Source: Bacillota bacterium (GTDB lineage: Bacteria > Bacillota > DTU030 > DUMP01). From it: DNA of 41,879 bases. Below are positions 1-8,881 of this stretch, one piece after another (within the stretch, counting starts at the first letter, position 1; each line of letters opens with the position of its first letter). The notes under the pieces were generated by a model. That model made no database searches. It worked only from the letters and a program-made list of their open reading frames with translations, and had not been told where the DNA came from. The position numbers and the translations under genes were made by a program. The DNA lies in NCBI GenBank assembly GCA_030154105.1, contig JASKKP010000016.1, forward strand, positions 1-41,879, written 5' to 3'.

Positions 1-1312
1 TGAAAGTGGTGAAACCTTCTCCGCCCACGCCAATGCCGGCATAGGAGGGTCCGTTCTTGACAAAGATCGTCGTCTTGATGGCCTTGGCCAGGTAGGTCAG
101 GTGGTCGATATTTTTGGAGTGCATAACCGCGGTGTGGCGGTTCGCATGTTCCACTTCCACGGCTAAGTCCATGGCCTCTTTGATCTTGTCGACGCGCACG
201 ATGGGAAGGAGCGGCATCATAAGCTCTTCCTGCACAAAGGGGTGATCGGACCCTACTTCCATGATTAAGCACGGGACGTCGCGGTCCGGCGGTTCGATCC
301 CTACATCGCGCAGGAAGACCTTCGCGTCCCGCCCCACGTATTTCCGGTTAAGCTTTCCGTCGGCGGTGAAGGCCAGTTTCAGCAGCCGGTCGATAACCTT
401 TTGGTCCTTCACCCGGTAGGCGCCTGCCTTTTCCATATTGAAAATAAGGTAGTCGGCCACATTGCTGAGGACGATGACTTCTTTTTCGGCGATGCAGGGC
501 AGGTTGTTGTCGAAGCTGGCCCCGGCGACGATATGGCGCGCGGCCGCTTCTATATCGGCGGTGTCGTCGACCACGGCCGGCGGGTTACCGGCACCGGCGC
601 CGATGGCCTTCTTGCCCGAAGAAAGGGCGGCTTTCACCACGCCTGGTCCGCCCGTAGCACACACCAGATTGACATCTTTGTGGCGCATGAGCTCGTTCGT
701 TGCCTCAAGGCTTGGTTCGGCGAGGGCGCAGACGGCAAAGCGGGGGCCGCCGGCTTCCCGCACGGCCCGGTTCATGAGGGACGCCGCGAAAAGCGAAGTA
801 CGCTTGGCGGCCGGGTGCGGGCTGAAGACGACGGCGTTGCCGGCGGCAATCATGCCGATGCTGTTACAGACGATGGTTTCCGTCGGGTTGGTGGAAGGGG
901 TGATGGCGGCAATTACCCCAAAAGGCGACATCTCGAGAAGCGTCAGCCCGTCGTCTCCGGACCAAGCCTCTGTAGCCAGGTCCTCCACTCCCGGCGTTTT
1001 GTCCACCACCAAGCGATTCTTAACGATCTTATCTTCCACCCGCCCCATGCCGGTTTCTTCCACGGCCAGGCGGGCGAATTCTTCGATGTGCGCTTCGGCC
1101 GTCCTGCGCATGGCCGCCACCATGGCCGCCCGGTCGGCCATGCTGTGCCTGAGCATCTCCTTGGCGGCCTCGCGGGCGGCGGCGACGGCATCTTCTACGC
1201 GGGCAAAGATGCCGTTTTCACCGTCGGCGGGCGGTGCGGCCATCTCCTGCGCCTTGAGACGGGCCAGCACCTGGCGCACAATCTCTTCTACCGGCAGAGA
1301 ACGATCGAGCAT
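1..1312 (-). CDS. pduP: CoA-acylating propionaldehyde dehydrogenase PduP (C-terminus cut by window edge)
   Basis: This enzyme oxidises the aldehyde made by diol dehydratase to acyl-CoA with NAD+, inside the microcompartment. I translated the minus strand from ATG 1312; about 437 residues are visible and the frame is open to position 1, so roughly the last 25 residues of a PduP/EutE-length protein are missing. The catalytic-Cys motif FDNNLPCIAEKE and the typical SPFGVIAAITPSTNPTE stretch are present. The N-terminus (SLPVEEIVRQVLARLK) is an amphipathic helix of the encapsulation-peptide type, followed by an Ala/Pro-rich linker. A GAGGAGG ribosome site precedes the start, 16 bp after pduG. EutE is an alternative name, but the PduCDE neighbours favour PduP. 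Confidence 0.93.
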   Translation of the reverse strand, partial: MLDRSLPVEEIVRQVLARLKAQEMAAPPADGENGIFARVEDAVAAAREAAKEMLRHSMADRAAMVAAMRRTAEAHIEEFARLAVEETGMGRVEDKIVKNRLVVDKTPGVEDLATEAWSGDDGLTLLEMSPFGVIAAITPSTNPTETIVCNSIGMIAAGNAVVFSPHPAAKRTSLFAASLMNRAVREAGGPRFAVCALAEPSLEATNELMRHKDVNLVCATGGPGVVKAALSSGKKAIGAGAGNPPAVVDDTADIEAAARHIVAGASFDNNLPCIAEKEVIVLSNVADYLIFNMEKAGAYRVKDQKVIDRLLKLAFTADGKLNRKYVGRDAKVFLRDVGIEPPDRDVPCLIMEVGSDHPFVQEELMMPLLPIVRVDKIKEAMDLAVEVEHANRHTAVMHSKNIDHLTYLAKAIKTTIFVKNGPSYAGIGVGGEGFTTF

Positions 1313-1328
1313 TGAACTTTCCTCCTCT

Positions 1329-3176
1329 CTATCGGGCGGCTTCGGCGGGAGTCCTCTGACGCTGGGCCTGGGCATAGGCAAGCACCAACCCGGTAGCTAC
1401 GGCATTGCGGGGGCCTTCGGTGCCGCGGATGTTGCCCTGTCCGGCTACGATTCCGTATTCGGCCAGCCGGTCAGTGATAAAGCGCGAGATCTCATAATCC
1501 AGCGAGGAGCCGCCGACCAGCACGACGAAGTCGATGTCGCGTATGTTACCGGTGGGAGATACCTGGGTCAGAGCGCGCACCGCGTTTTCTACAAACACCT
1601 TGCGCTTTGCCTCCCGGCGCACGTTTCTGACCTTTTCCAGCGTTAAATCCTTGGGGAGCGGCAGCATCTCGCCTTCCTTCAGCACCACCACGCGCGCGTA
1701 GAGGCGGGGATCCAGGGGGGCGGAGAAAAACTCGACGCTTTGGTCTTCATGGCGGATGTGGAACAGGCTTTCTACCTTGGCCAAAGGGTACTTTTTAATG
1801 TCCTCGGCAAGGTCAGCATCTTCAAGGCCGAGTTCCGAACCGATCAGCATGGTCACCATATGGCCGGCGCCGGCCAGGTGGGTGGAGACCGTTTTACCTT
1901 CCCGGCTGATGAGCGCGGCGTCGGTAGAACCGGCACCCAGATCGAGGATGGCTAAGGGCTTGTCTGTGCCCGGTGTGGTGAGGGCGCCGAGCACGGCCAT
2001 ATTGGCCTCCACGCCGCCCACTTCTACTTTAATTCCCGTTTCCTGCTGAAGCTGGGCGGCAATGCGCTCCATCTGCAGGCGGTCGGCCTTAACCATGGCG
2101 GCCAGGCCTACGGCATTCTCCAGGGAGAATTCCCCGGCCAGGCCGCCGCGGACCGCCTGGGGAACGAAGGTGTCTACGGCCAGCAGATCCTGAATGCGAA
2201 TGTTTCCGGCTTCCTGCCCGGTAAGGCCGGCCATGACGTGGCGCACGCGTTCCAGCATGCCGCCGACGTTCGTCCCGGCTTCTCCTTGTACGTCCTCAAG
2301 AGGGGCCGTCTCCTGCACGGCCGCCATAATCTTTTCCGCTCCGGCATCCACGTCTACGGCGGTGCGTCGCCGCCTGCCCACCAGGATGAGCTTGCCGGCC
2401 GGGATGCGGCGCTCCTTAACATCGCCGGCGGGGGTGCGGATGACCACGGCCGAGCGGTTGCCGATGAGGGCCCGGGCTACGGGGATGACGGCCTTGGTTT
2501 CCTCAGGGGAAAGGCCGAACACGGTGGCGATGCCGTAAGGGTTGGAAAGCGTCTGGATAACGCCGCCCGGCGCGGCCACCTCGATGGCCGCCGGCATGCC
2601 GAGCGGTATTTTATCGATGAGCCTGACCTCGTCGACCACCGGGAGGGGGCGGGGGAGGCGCCGGGCGATGAGCACGCCGTCGTCCCCCTGGGCGATGGCC
2701 CCGGCAACTTCCACCCCGCGTTCCATGGCTGCCGTAAGCGCCCGTGCCGCCGTCTCGAAATCCCACGTAGCCGGGATGATGGGGAGGAGCTTCTCGCCGG
2801 GCCGGGCCTTCTCCAGGTCTTCAATGCGGCAGGTGAGGCCAACCCCTAGACCAAGTCCTCCGGGGGTGCTCGGATTGTGCCCGATCATGGTGGATTCGGT
2901 AATGATCGTTTCGGTGATGGTTTCCATGGCCACGTCTCCGATCACCGGCGCCGCCTCGTTGATGCGGATGAGATCAAGGTCGCGAAGTTCCAGCCCCGCT
3001 TTACCCAGCGCCTGATGGAGGGAGGCCATAATGCCGCCGATGTTTTCTTTGGTGCCTTTAATCCCGGTCGTCTTGGTGATGCCGCTGGCTAAAAAGTCGG
3101 CCCGGCCGTCGGCAACGCGCGCCAGCGCCGTTTCGGTGGTGGCGTTCCCCACGTCTACTCCCGCTACGAGCTGCAC
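1329..3176 (-). CDS. pduG: Diol dehydratase reactivase, large (ATPase) subunit PduG/DdrA
   Basis: This 615-residue protein matches the length of DdrA/PduG, the chaperone-like ATPase that swaps damaged cobalamin out of inactivated diol dehydratase. The N-terminal actin-like phosphate loop (AGVDVGNATTETAL) and a second nucleotide-binding segment (LAILDLGAGSTDAAL, around residue 410) are visible. The start is GTG 3176, with GGGGTGG about 5 bases upstream. It lies between pduE and pduP. The small reactivase subunit PduH, which normally follows PduG, is not found between pduG and pduP; it may lie beyond the left edge or be absent. Confidence 0.94.
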   Translation of the reverse strand: MQLVAGVDVGNATTETALARVADGRADFLASGITKTTGIKGTKENIGGIMASLHQALGKAGLELRDLDLIRINEAAPVIGDVAMETITETIITESTMIGHNPSTPGGLGLGVGLTCRIEDLEKARPGEKLLPIIPATWDFETAARALTAAMERGVEVAGAIAQGDDGVLIARRLPRPLPVVDEVRLIDKIPLGMPAAIEVAAPGGVIQTLSNPYGIATVFGLSPEETKAVIPVARALIGNRSAVVIRTPAGDVKERRIPAGKLILVGRRRRTAVDVDAGAEKIMAAVQETAPLEDVQGEAGTNVGGMLERVRHVMAGLTGQEAGNIRIQDLLAVDTFVPQAVRGGLAGEFSLENAVGLAAMVKADRLQMERIAAQLQQETGIKVEVGGVEANMAVLGALTTPGTDKPLAILDLGAGSTDAALISREGKTVSTHLAGAGHMVTMLIGSELGLEDADLAEDIKKYPLAKVESLFHIRHEDQSVEFFSAPLDPRLYARVVVLKEGEMLPLPKDLTLEKVRNVRREAKRKVFVENAVRALTQVSPTGNIRDIDFVVLVGGSSLDYEISRFITDRLAEYGIVAGQGNIRGTEGPRNAVATGLVLAYAQAQRQRTPAEAAR

Positions 3177-3215
3177 GCTACCACCCCGCTTCGTATCTCC
3201 CCCGGCCCCGGGCCG

Positions 3216-3737
3216 CTAGGCGCTGCGCAGCCGGCCGCGCCGTTCATATACATCGGCCGCTTCCCGCACCAACTCTGCGTTCATCTTGGCCCCGTATTTT
3301 TGTTCCAGCTCATCGGCAATGGCGAGAAGCTCGGCTTTGGTGGAGCGGTAGGGGCGGAGGGCGCTGTAAATCTCCAAAATGCGCTCGTCGGGAACCTTGG
3401 TGAGCTCGGCTGCGCGCCTGAGGTTGCGGGCGAATTGGGGCCGGCCCACTTTTTCGGCGATTTCGGCCTGCAGGTACAAGGTTTCGGCGGTGATGCGCAG
3501 GTCCTGCGGGGTGATTTCACCCCGCTTTACCTTCTCCAGGGTGATGTCGGTCAAACTTTTGCCGGTGGGGGTTTTCACCAGCTCCGGCCGGCGGGTGGCC
3601 AGGGGATAATCGGTCTTAGGATCGAGACCGCGCGTGGCTGCCGGAGCGGCTGCCGCCCGGGCGGGGTCCACCGCCGTGCCTGGACCGAGGGACCGTAGAA
3701 CTTGGCGCACGACCTGTTCTATAGTGCGTTCGTCCAA
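3216..3737 (-). CDS. pduE: Diol dehydratase small subunit PduE
   Basis: A 173-residue gamma subunit of adenosylcobalamin-dependent diol/glycerol dehydratase. Family-typical segments are DYPLATRRPELVKTPTGKSL, the TLEKVKRGEI region and TLYLQAEIAEKVGRPQFARN. The first 16 residues (DERTIEQVVRQVLRSLG) form an amphipathic helix like the encapsulation helices of PduD and PduP, followed by an Ala/Pro-rich linker. The start is TTG 3737 behind GGAGGT with 8-base spacing. It lies 14 bp after pduD and 39 bp before pduG, in one operon. Confidence 0.95.
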   Translation of the reverse strand: MDERTIEQVVRQVLRSLGPGTAVDPARAAAAPAATRGLDPKTDYPLATRRPELVKTPTGKSLTDITLEKVKRGEITPQDLRITAETLYLQAEIAEKVGRPQFARNLRRAAELTKVPDERILEIYSALRPYRSTKAELLAIADELEQKYGAKMNAELVREAADVYERRGRLRSA

Positions 3738-3751
3738 GAAAAGTACCTCCT

Positions 3752-4402
3752 TTAATTAAAGCTCACGGCGAGCTCCACCGGCTTGGCGCCGGGGGTTACG
3801 TGCTGGGTCTCCTTGATGTGGAGTATGGCCGCCTTGGCCTGGTACTTGGGCCGGGCCATCTGGTCGTTTTTCGTGGGCACCGGATCTGGCGATAACCCCT
3901 TGGCGTAGCGGGCGGCGTTGCGCCCGATGGCCCGGTAGGTGGCGGCATCGAGGAGCGGGGCCTGGGGGAAGAGCTCCAGGTTCGAGAGCGGCTCCAGGTC
4001 CTTCTGGTGGATCACCGTGGTCCCCCGCGACTGGATGCCGATGCCGATTCCGGAACCGGAGAGTTTGGCCGCCGTATGAGCGATAAAGGCCACGTCAGAG
4101 GTGTGGCGTACGCGAATTACCCGGGCGGTGAGGCCTTCTTCTTCAATGCCGGCGATGACCTCTCTAAGCACCGTGGCGTGGGGTATGTCTACTATGGTTC
4201 GGTTTTGCGTGGCGCCGAACGCCGGGCCAATGCCGATTACTACTTCATCCGGCCTTGTACCCTTGGTTGCCTCGCCTTTTTCGGTGAGGGTGAGGCCGGT
4301 CACCGCCGTGCTCGGGCCGGGGGCCGTCGGTGGTGCTTCACGCCCCAGGCCGGCGAGGACTTCTTCCACTACCTGCCGCACCAGCTGTTCAGAAAGTTGC
4401 AT
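3752..4402 (-). CDS. pduD: Diol dehydratase medium subunit PduD
   Basis: Beta subunit (about 216 residues) of the B12-dependent diol/glycerol dehydratase. Recognisable segments include [61 protein letters not shown] and [11 protein letters not shown]. The N-terminus ([19 protein letters not shown]) is an encapsulation-type helix closely resembling that of PduE. In-frame starts exist at GTG 4411 and ATG 4408; ATG 4402 is preferred because AGGAAGGGG lies 8 bases upstream. The gene begins 15 bp after pduC. It should act with PduC and PduE in the microcompartment lumen. Confidence 0.95.
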   Translation of the reverse strand: MQLSEQLVRQVVEEVLAGLGREAPPTAPGPSTAVTGLTLTEKGEATKGTRPDEVVIGIGPAFGATQNRTIVDIPHATVLREVIAGIEEEGLTARVIRVRHTSDVAFIAHTAAKLSGSGIGIGIQSRGTTVIHQKDLEPLSNLELFPQAPLLDAATYRAIGRNAARYAKGLSPDPVPTKNDQMARPKYQAKAAILHIKETQHVTPGAKPVELAVSFN

Positions 4403-4417
4403 GCTCATCACCCCTTC

Positions 4418-6082
4418 CTAGAAGTCCGCAGGCCTTAAGGCCGTAGGAATGTCCGATATTTCCGCCCAACGCTCGGGCGAGAGGCGATAGCCGGTGCCGG
4501 GGCCGCGGTAGTCATTGGGGTCGTTGATGGCGCTCTTCACGGTGAAACTGGCGTCGATAATGGAAGAGGTGTGTAAATAGTCGCCGGAGACGCGCTGGCG
4601 AAGCATACCGAGAACGTTTTGCGCCACGTCCTCGAAACCGCCGGCGGCCAGGGCTTTAACAATGTCCAGCCCCGTGACGCCGCGCTTCATCATCTCTTCC
4701 GCGGCCTTTAAGTCTTCAACTACGTTGCGCTTGGGCATATCGGCGCTGCCGTGGGCGTAGGTGGCCGCCTCTACTTCCTCGTCGGTGATCGGCGGCAGTT
4801 CGAGACCCCGAAAGACCGCCTGCAGGGCCCGAGCGGCCTTATTGCGCACCTTAACGACGTCTTCTTCACGTACCGGCCTAAGCCCCCCATCCACCATGAG
4901 GTCGCGTTGCAGTACCAGATAGTCGTCGTAGTCCTCGGCGTCAAAGTTGGAGCCCGCGAACATGTTGTCGTAGTTGGGCACCGCGCTGTAGCCCGAGAAA
5001 ATGAAATCGGTACCAGGGAGAAATTGCATCATGGTTCGGGCCGTGCGCCGGATGTCGGAGTGGCTGAAGGTTTGGTCGTTGCCGGAAGCTACCTCCAGGT
5101 CCAGCATGGTGGTGATGAGGTTTTCCGCCAGCACGGCGCGGATGCCGCCCGGTACGGCCCCTGGAATACCGATACAGCTGATGGATCCGTTCTGCAGCCC
5201 CTGCACGCCCGCTCCCTTGGTGATGTAGATGCACCGGGCCTCGAGGTAGAGCATGGACTTACCTTCCGCGTAACCCATCTGCACCTCAGAACCGGTGCCG
5301 GAGGTAAAGCGCATCTTTAGGCCGCGGGAAGCATAGGCGGAAGCCAGAAAGGCCTTGGACCAAGGGGTGTCGTCTCCGTCGATAAAGACGTTCTCGGTGC
5401 CGTAGACGGAGATGGTTTCGGCGTAGGAGGTAAAGCCCCGCATGCCCAGCCTGAGCTCGGTGGCTTCCTCCAGCGCGCACTGGGTTAGCACACCGCCCCG
5501 GCCGGTCTGGGAGCCGACAAGGAGCGCCAGGGCATTAAAGGGCGCGTAGCGAACTACGCCCACGGTGGTTTCCATCTCGTCGAAACCGCGGATTGCAGCT
5601 TCGGCGGCCTCGGCGGCAATTTGCACCGGATTGTCGGTGAGGCTGGTTACGTGGCACTGGATGTCGGGGGTTTTGCGGGCCCGCATCTTCATGAGGGCCA
5701 TCATCATCTCCACCACGTTCATATACCCTACTACTTCGCAGATCTTGGCCGGGGTCATGGCCGTGGTGAGTTTCACGATCTCCGAGCGGGGGACGTTCAC
5801 GTCTACGATTATCTTGGCCAGCTCGCGGGAATCGCGCTCCATTACCTGCGGGGCGAGCTCGAGGTTGATGGCGTGGTCGGCTATGAACTGGTCGATCATG
5901 TCGAACTGAGCCCGCGGTTTGCCGTCCAGTTCTTCCACGCGGCCTTCCTCAATCTTGATGCTTGGCTTAGGGTCGTTGGGGCCGTTCATGGCAATAAGGC
6001 CGACTTCCGGCCATTCCTGGACGAAACCATCCTGGTTTACCGGTTTTTTGGCCAGGATTTCAAAGCGCTTGGACCGCTTCAT
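4418..6082 (-). CDS. pduC: Adenosylcobalamin-dependent propanediol/glycerol dehydratase large subunit PduC
   Basis: This 554-residue catalytic subunit converts 1,2-propanediol to propionaldehyde, or glycerol to 3-hydroxypropionaldehyde, by radical chemistry with coenzyme B12. The sequence is unmistakable from the N-terminal KRFEILAKKPVNQDGFV block to FTSGTGSEVQMGYAEGKSM, GVQGLQNGSISCIGIPGAVP and the C-terminal SPERWAEISDIP region. Length equals the family norm. The start is ATG 6082 behind GGAGGAAGG. I cannot separate diol from glycerol dehydratase by eye; the neighbouring shell genes and PduP favour the diol type. The gene ends in a plain TAG stop. Confidence 0.97.
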   Translation of the reverse strand: MKRSKRFEILAKKPVNQDGFVQEWPEVGLIAMNGPNDPKPSIKIEEGRVEELDGKPRAQFDMIDQFIADHAINLELAPQVMERDSRELAKIIVDVNVPRSEIVKLTTAMTPAKICEVVGYMNVVEMMMALMKMRARKTPDIQCHVTSLTDNPVQIAAEAAEAAIRGFDEMETTVGVVRYAPFNALALLVGSQTGRGGVLTQCALEEATELRLGMRGFTSYAETISVYGTENVFIDGDDTPWSKAFLASAYASRGLKMRFTSGTGSEVQMGYAEGKSMLYLEARCIYITKGAGVQGLQNGSISCIGIPGAVPGGIRAVLAENLITTMLDLEVASGNDQTFSHSDIRRTARTMMQFLPGTDFIFSGYSAVPNYDNMFAGSNFDAEDYDDYLVLQRDLMVDGGLRPVREEDVVKVRNKAARALQAVFRGLELPPITDEEVEAATYAHGSADMPKRNVVEDLKAAEEMMKRGVTGLDIVKALAAGGFEDVAQNVLGMLRQRVSGDYLHTSSIIDASFTVKSAINDPNDYRGPGTGYRLSPERWAEISDIPTALRPADF

Positions 6083-6125
6083 TCGCCTTCCTCCTTCTAC
6101 GGCTTAGGGCTGTGCCGGCATAGAC

Positions 6126-6920
6126 TTAGATGTACGGCCTGCCGGTCACGGAAGTTGGGGCCGCGCCTAAGGTAGAGAGAAGCTTTAAGCCTACCGTGCG
6201 GGCGGCGATAAGGGCCTGACGGACGGCGCCTGAATCTCCGCTCATGAAAAGGATGACCTCGTTGGTTAAGCTGGTGCCTTTGGCCGGACTGGCCACTCCC
6301 AGTACCTCCACGGTGGCCGCTTTTACGGCCGTGTCGGCCATAACCACACCGATTACGGCCGGAGCGCCCACGGTAAGCCCGAAGGCCTTACCCATTGGCG
6401 CCTTAAAGGCTTTGTTGGCGGCGATGGAGGCGCGGGCGGTATACTGAAATTCCAGGTGACCGGCCTCGTTGGTGTAGACGTCGCCGAAGGTCCGCTCCAG
6501 CTCACGCAGGGCCACCTCCACGGCACGCCGCGCATCGCTGACTTCCTCGGCACCAAAGATGATGAGGCTGCCGTGCCCGGCACCGCCTTTGGTGTCGCGG
6601 GGAAGCTCGATGGCCACGATGTCGGTATTGGTGGCTTTCACGGCCTCGTCAGCGGCCATAATTTGCGGGCCGGCACCGGTGCGGCCGCCGAAGATGCCGA
6701 TGGAGCGGTACTTAGGATCGAGCCCCATTTTTTCGTGAACGGCTTGGTCCACGTTGGCGATGACCAGCCCAATGGTGTCGCCGATGCCGGTGCCTACAAA
6801 TTCGGTAAGTCCCCGCCCGCCGGCCATGGCCGCCGCCGTGCTGGCGGCCGCAGCCGAGCCGTTCCCGCCGGTCCGGCGCATGACCTCGGCGACGATTTTG
6901 TCAACGAGTTCCTTTTCCAT
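6126..6920 (-). CDS. pduB: Microcompartment shell protein PduB (tandem BMC domains)
   Basis: A 264-residue trimeric-type shell protein with two permuted BMC domains: one from about residue 45 (GTGIGDTIGLVIANVD) and one from about residue 155 (FTARASIAA region through VGVVMADTAVKAATVEV). Residues 1-18 (EKELVDKIVAEVMRRTGG) resemble the encapsulation helices of PduD, PduE and PduP and are followed by a Gly/Ser/Ala-rich linker; in known PduB the N-terminus tethers shell to cargo. The start is ATG 6920 with GGAGG 9 bases upstream. It sits between pduA and pduC, as in the Salmonella pdu operon. Confidence 0.94.
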   Translation of the reverse strand: MEKELVDKIVAEVMRRTGGNGSAAAASTAAAMAGGRGLTEFVGTGIGDTIGLVIANVDQAVHEKMGLDPKYRSIGIFGGRTGAGPQIMAADEAVKATNTDIVAIELPRDTKGGAGHGSLIIFGAEEVSDARRAVEVALRELERTFGDVYTNEAGHLEFQYTARASIAANKAFKAPMGKAFGLTVGAPAVIGVVMADTAVKAATVEVLGVASPAKGTSLTNEVILFMSGDSGAVRQALIAARTVGLKLLSTLGAAPTSVTGRPYI

Positions 6921-6947
6921 TACACTACACCTCCGTTCGGCGTGGTC

Positions 6948-7223
6948 TTAGGCTTTGGGGAGGATTTTTTCCGTGTCTTGGTGCGGGCGCGGGATGACGT
7001 GGACGGAGACCAGCTCGCCCACCTTTTGGGCGGCTGCCGCACCGGCATCGGTGGCGGCCTTCACTGCGCCCACATCGCCGCGCACCATCACCGTAACCAG
7101 GCCGGCGCCGACTTTTTCGTAGCCGATGAGCGTGACGTTGGCTGCCTTAACCATGGCGTCGGCGGCCTCAACGGCTGCCACCAGGCCCTTGGTTTCGATC
7201 AGGCCCAACGCTTCCATTGCCAT
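6948..7223 (-). CDS. pduA: Microcompartment hexameric shell protein (PduA-like, BMC-H)
   Basis: A 91-residue single BMC domain with the canonical opening [20 protein letters not shown], a KVGAG strand and the [10 protein letters not shown] segment. The length matches PduA/PduJ. It forms hexamers that tile the shell and provide substrate pores. The start is ATG 7223 with AAAGGGGG upstream. The gene lies 29 bp after the membrane-protein gene and 27 bp before pduB. PduA versus PduJ cannot be told apart here; PduA is used because of its position before pduB. Confidence 0.94.
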   Translation of the reverse strand: MAMEALGLIETKGLVAAVEAADAMVKAANVTLIGYEKVGAGLVTVMVRGDVGAVKAATDAGAAAAQKVGELVSVHVIPRPHQDTEKILPKA

Positions 7224-7252
7224 CTTTTTTCCCCCTTTGCTTCATGCCGAAA

Positions 7253-8146
7253 TCAAGAAAGGAAGAGCGCAGCCAGGGTGTTACAGGCGGCTATGGCTAC
7301 GGCCGGCGGGTCGATATGGCTTTTGCCCCAGTTATAGAAGAGCCGGGCGGCCAGTTCCCCAATGAGGGCTCCCAGCACGCCCCAGAGGGCCCCAATGAGG
7401 ACGTTGCCCGTCATGCTGGCCGCTACCGCTGCCGGTAAGGCAATGTGGTGCCCTACTGGGGCGCCGCCCGGGGTGATGAGGAAAACCAACCAAGTGGCGG
7501 CAATGCCAAAGCCGATCACCGCGCTGCCGGTGAAGAGGGTGGCCGAAGCGGATGCGGCTCCAAGGCCAAAGCCCAGAAGAACGAGTTGCGCCAGGTCTTT
7601 CTGGTAGGGCAGCCACACGGCCGTTTCTGTTACCACGAACCGCCCCCAGAGGTTGCCCGGCGTGGCCTCTTTGGCCCGATCAGGCGGGAGGGTACCGAAA
7701 GGGCCTTCGGCGAAAAATGCCCAGCGGGCCAGGAGCCCAGAGAGGGCTACGGTTAGGGCCACGGTATCGGTTTTCAGGCCGGCAGCGGCAAACCAGGTTT
7801 GAAGAAGGTATCCCAGCACCCCAAATAAGCCGCCGACCGCGAGCACCCCCGGATCGTTAAGCTTGGCCAGCGGTGTTACGATGTCTTTTCCAGTGGAAAG
7901 CAGCCCTTTGCGCGCGGCGTAAGCTGCGGCCGCCACGCCACCGCTAAAGGCGATGTGCGGGCCGAGAAAGGGGCCGAAGGCCACCTGGCCGAGCACGGCC
8001 TGGGCGGTGCTCAGGTCTTTAAAGAAGCTGGCCGCTACCCCGGCCAGCACCACCAGGCCGGTAAGGATGAAGGCCGGAAGGCCGCCAACGGCCGCCCCAA
8101 ACACACCGCCGCCAAAGGAAGCTAAGACGCCGGCGAGGGTATACAC
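7253..8146 (-). CDS. Multi-spanning membrane protein, first gene of the microcompartment operon
   Basis: I do not recognise the family. The 297-residue protein is strongly hydrophobic with about eight likely membrane segments. Two halves resemble each other: GPHIAFSGGVAAAAYA at about residues 82-97 and GHHIALPAAVAASMTG at about 229-244, each following a Gly-rich helix, which suggests internal duplication with a His in each half. It starts at GTG 8146 behind AGAGGGGGGA and leads directly into pduA. No aquaporin-like PduF (NPA motifs) is visible in the window. Its place suggests substrate or cofactor uptake, or product export, for the diol pathway; that is inference. Confidence 0.75.
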   Translation of the reverse strand: MYTLAGVLASFGGGVFGAAVGGLPAFILTGLVVLAGVAASFFKDLSTAQAVLGQVAFGPFLGPHIAFSGGVAAAAYAARKGLLSTGKDIVTPLAKLNDPGVLAVGGLFGVLGYLLQTWFAAAGLKTDTVALTVALSGLLARWAFFAEGPFGTLPPDRAKEATPGNLWGRFVVTETAVWLPYQKDLAQLVLLGFGLGAASASATLFTGSAVIGFGIAATWLVFLITPGGAPVGHHIALPAAVAASMTGNVLIGALWGVLGALIGELAARLFYNWGKSHIDPPAVAIAACNTLAALFLS

Positions 8147-8289
8147 AGAATCCCCCCTCTACGTGAGATTGGGAGAAGATAACTTTTTACCCCTCCTTTG
8201 CCACACCTACTTTCTTACCATTAGGGTACCGGGGGTAGTTTTTCCCCAGAAGCGGCAGCTTATTAGCAGGTCGCCCAGTTTAATACTGC

Positions 8290-8319
8290 TCGACAGCTAG
8301 AGGGCGCGCGTACTATAAT
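8290..8319 (+). promoter_or_regulatory. Sigma-A-type promoter of nrdR
   Basis: TCGACA (8290-8295) and a perfect TATAAT (8314-8319) are separated by 18 bases, about 30 bases before the nrdR start. The same short intergenic region must hold the opposite-facing promoter of the microcompartment operon, which I could not identify. Confidence 0.7.
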
Positions 8320-8348
8320 TGAGGCAAAGAAGGCAGGGGGCATTGAAG

Positions 8349-8828
8349 ATGCGCTGTCCCTTTTGCGGCGAACCGGATAGTAAGGTCTTGGATTCCCGCC
8401 CGGCGGAAGGCGGCTCAGCCATCCGGCGCCGCCGCGAGTGCGGGCGCTGCGGCCGGCGTTTTACCACTTACGAACGGGTGGAGGAACAGCCGCTTTTCGT
8501 TGTGAAACGGGACGGTCGGCGAGAGCGGTTCGACCGGCAAAAAATTTTGACCGGCCTGGTTAAGGCCTGTGAGAAGCGCCCCATTTCGCTCGCCACGTTA
8601 GAAAACCTGGCTGAAGAGGTGGAGCGGGAGGTCCGCAACACCTTGCTGGAAGAGGTGCCTTCTACAAAGATAGGAGATCTGGTTATTGAAAAGCTGCGCG
8701 CGCTGGACGAGGTGGCCTATGTGCGCTTTGCCTCGGTGTACCGGCGCTTTCGCGATTTAGGGAGCTTCCGCGAAGAACTGGAATCGCTCCTTGGCGAGCA
8801 AAAAAAAGAGAGCCCGGAAGGCAAGTAG
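8349..8828 (+). CDS. nrdR: Transcriptional repressor NrdR
   Basis: NrdR is the zinc-ribbon/ATP-cone repressor of ribonucleotide reductase genes. The protein has two CxxC pairs (CPFC and CGRC, residues 3-6 and about 31-34), the conserved [19 protein letters not shown] and [10 protein letters not shown] segments, then an ATP-cone ([19 protein letters not shown] through [13 protein letters not shown]). ATG 8349 gives the family start MRCPFCG; an in-frame codon at 8319 lies inside the -10 box and is rejected. It is divergent from the microcompartment operon. No ribonucleotide reductase gene is nearby. Confidence 0.96.
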   Translation: MRCPFCGEPDSKVLDSRPAEGGSAIRRRRECGRCGRRFTTYERVEEQPLFVVKRDGRRERFDRQKILTGLVKACEKRPISLATLENLAEEVEREVRNTLLEEVPSTKIGDLVIEKLRALDEVAYVRFASVYRRFRDLGSFREELESLLGEQKKESPEGK

Positions 8829-8881
8829 GGCTGTACCCCCGTACACCTCCTCCACATATGCTGCTAGGGGGAGGGAAGGCG

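Noticed and set aside
462-1646. Long plus-strand frames opposite pduP and pduG
   Set aside because: They are antisense to well-conserved genes, have no domain character and reflect GC-rich codon bias.
8264-8281. B12-box-like string on the minus strand upstream of the microcompartment operon (13 of 18 consensus positions)
   Set aside because: The rest of a cobalamin riboswitch would have to lie inside nrdR and its promoter, where I see no matching core elements. A chance match is more likely.
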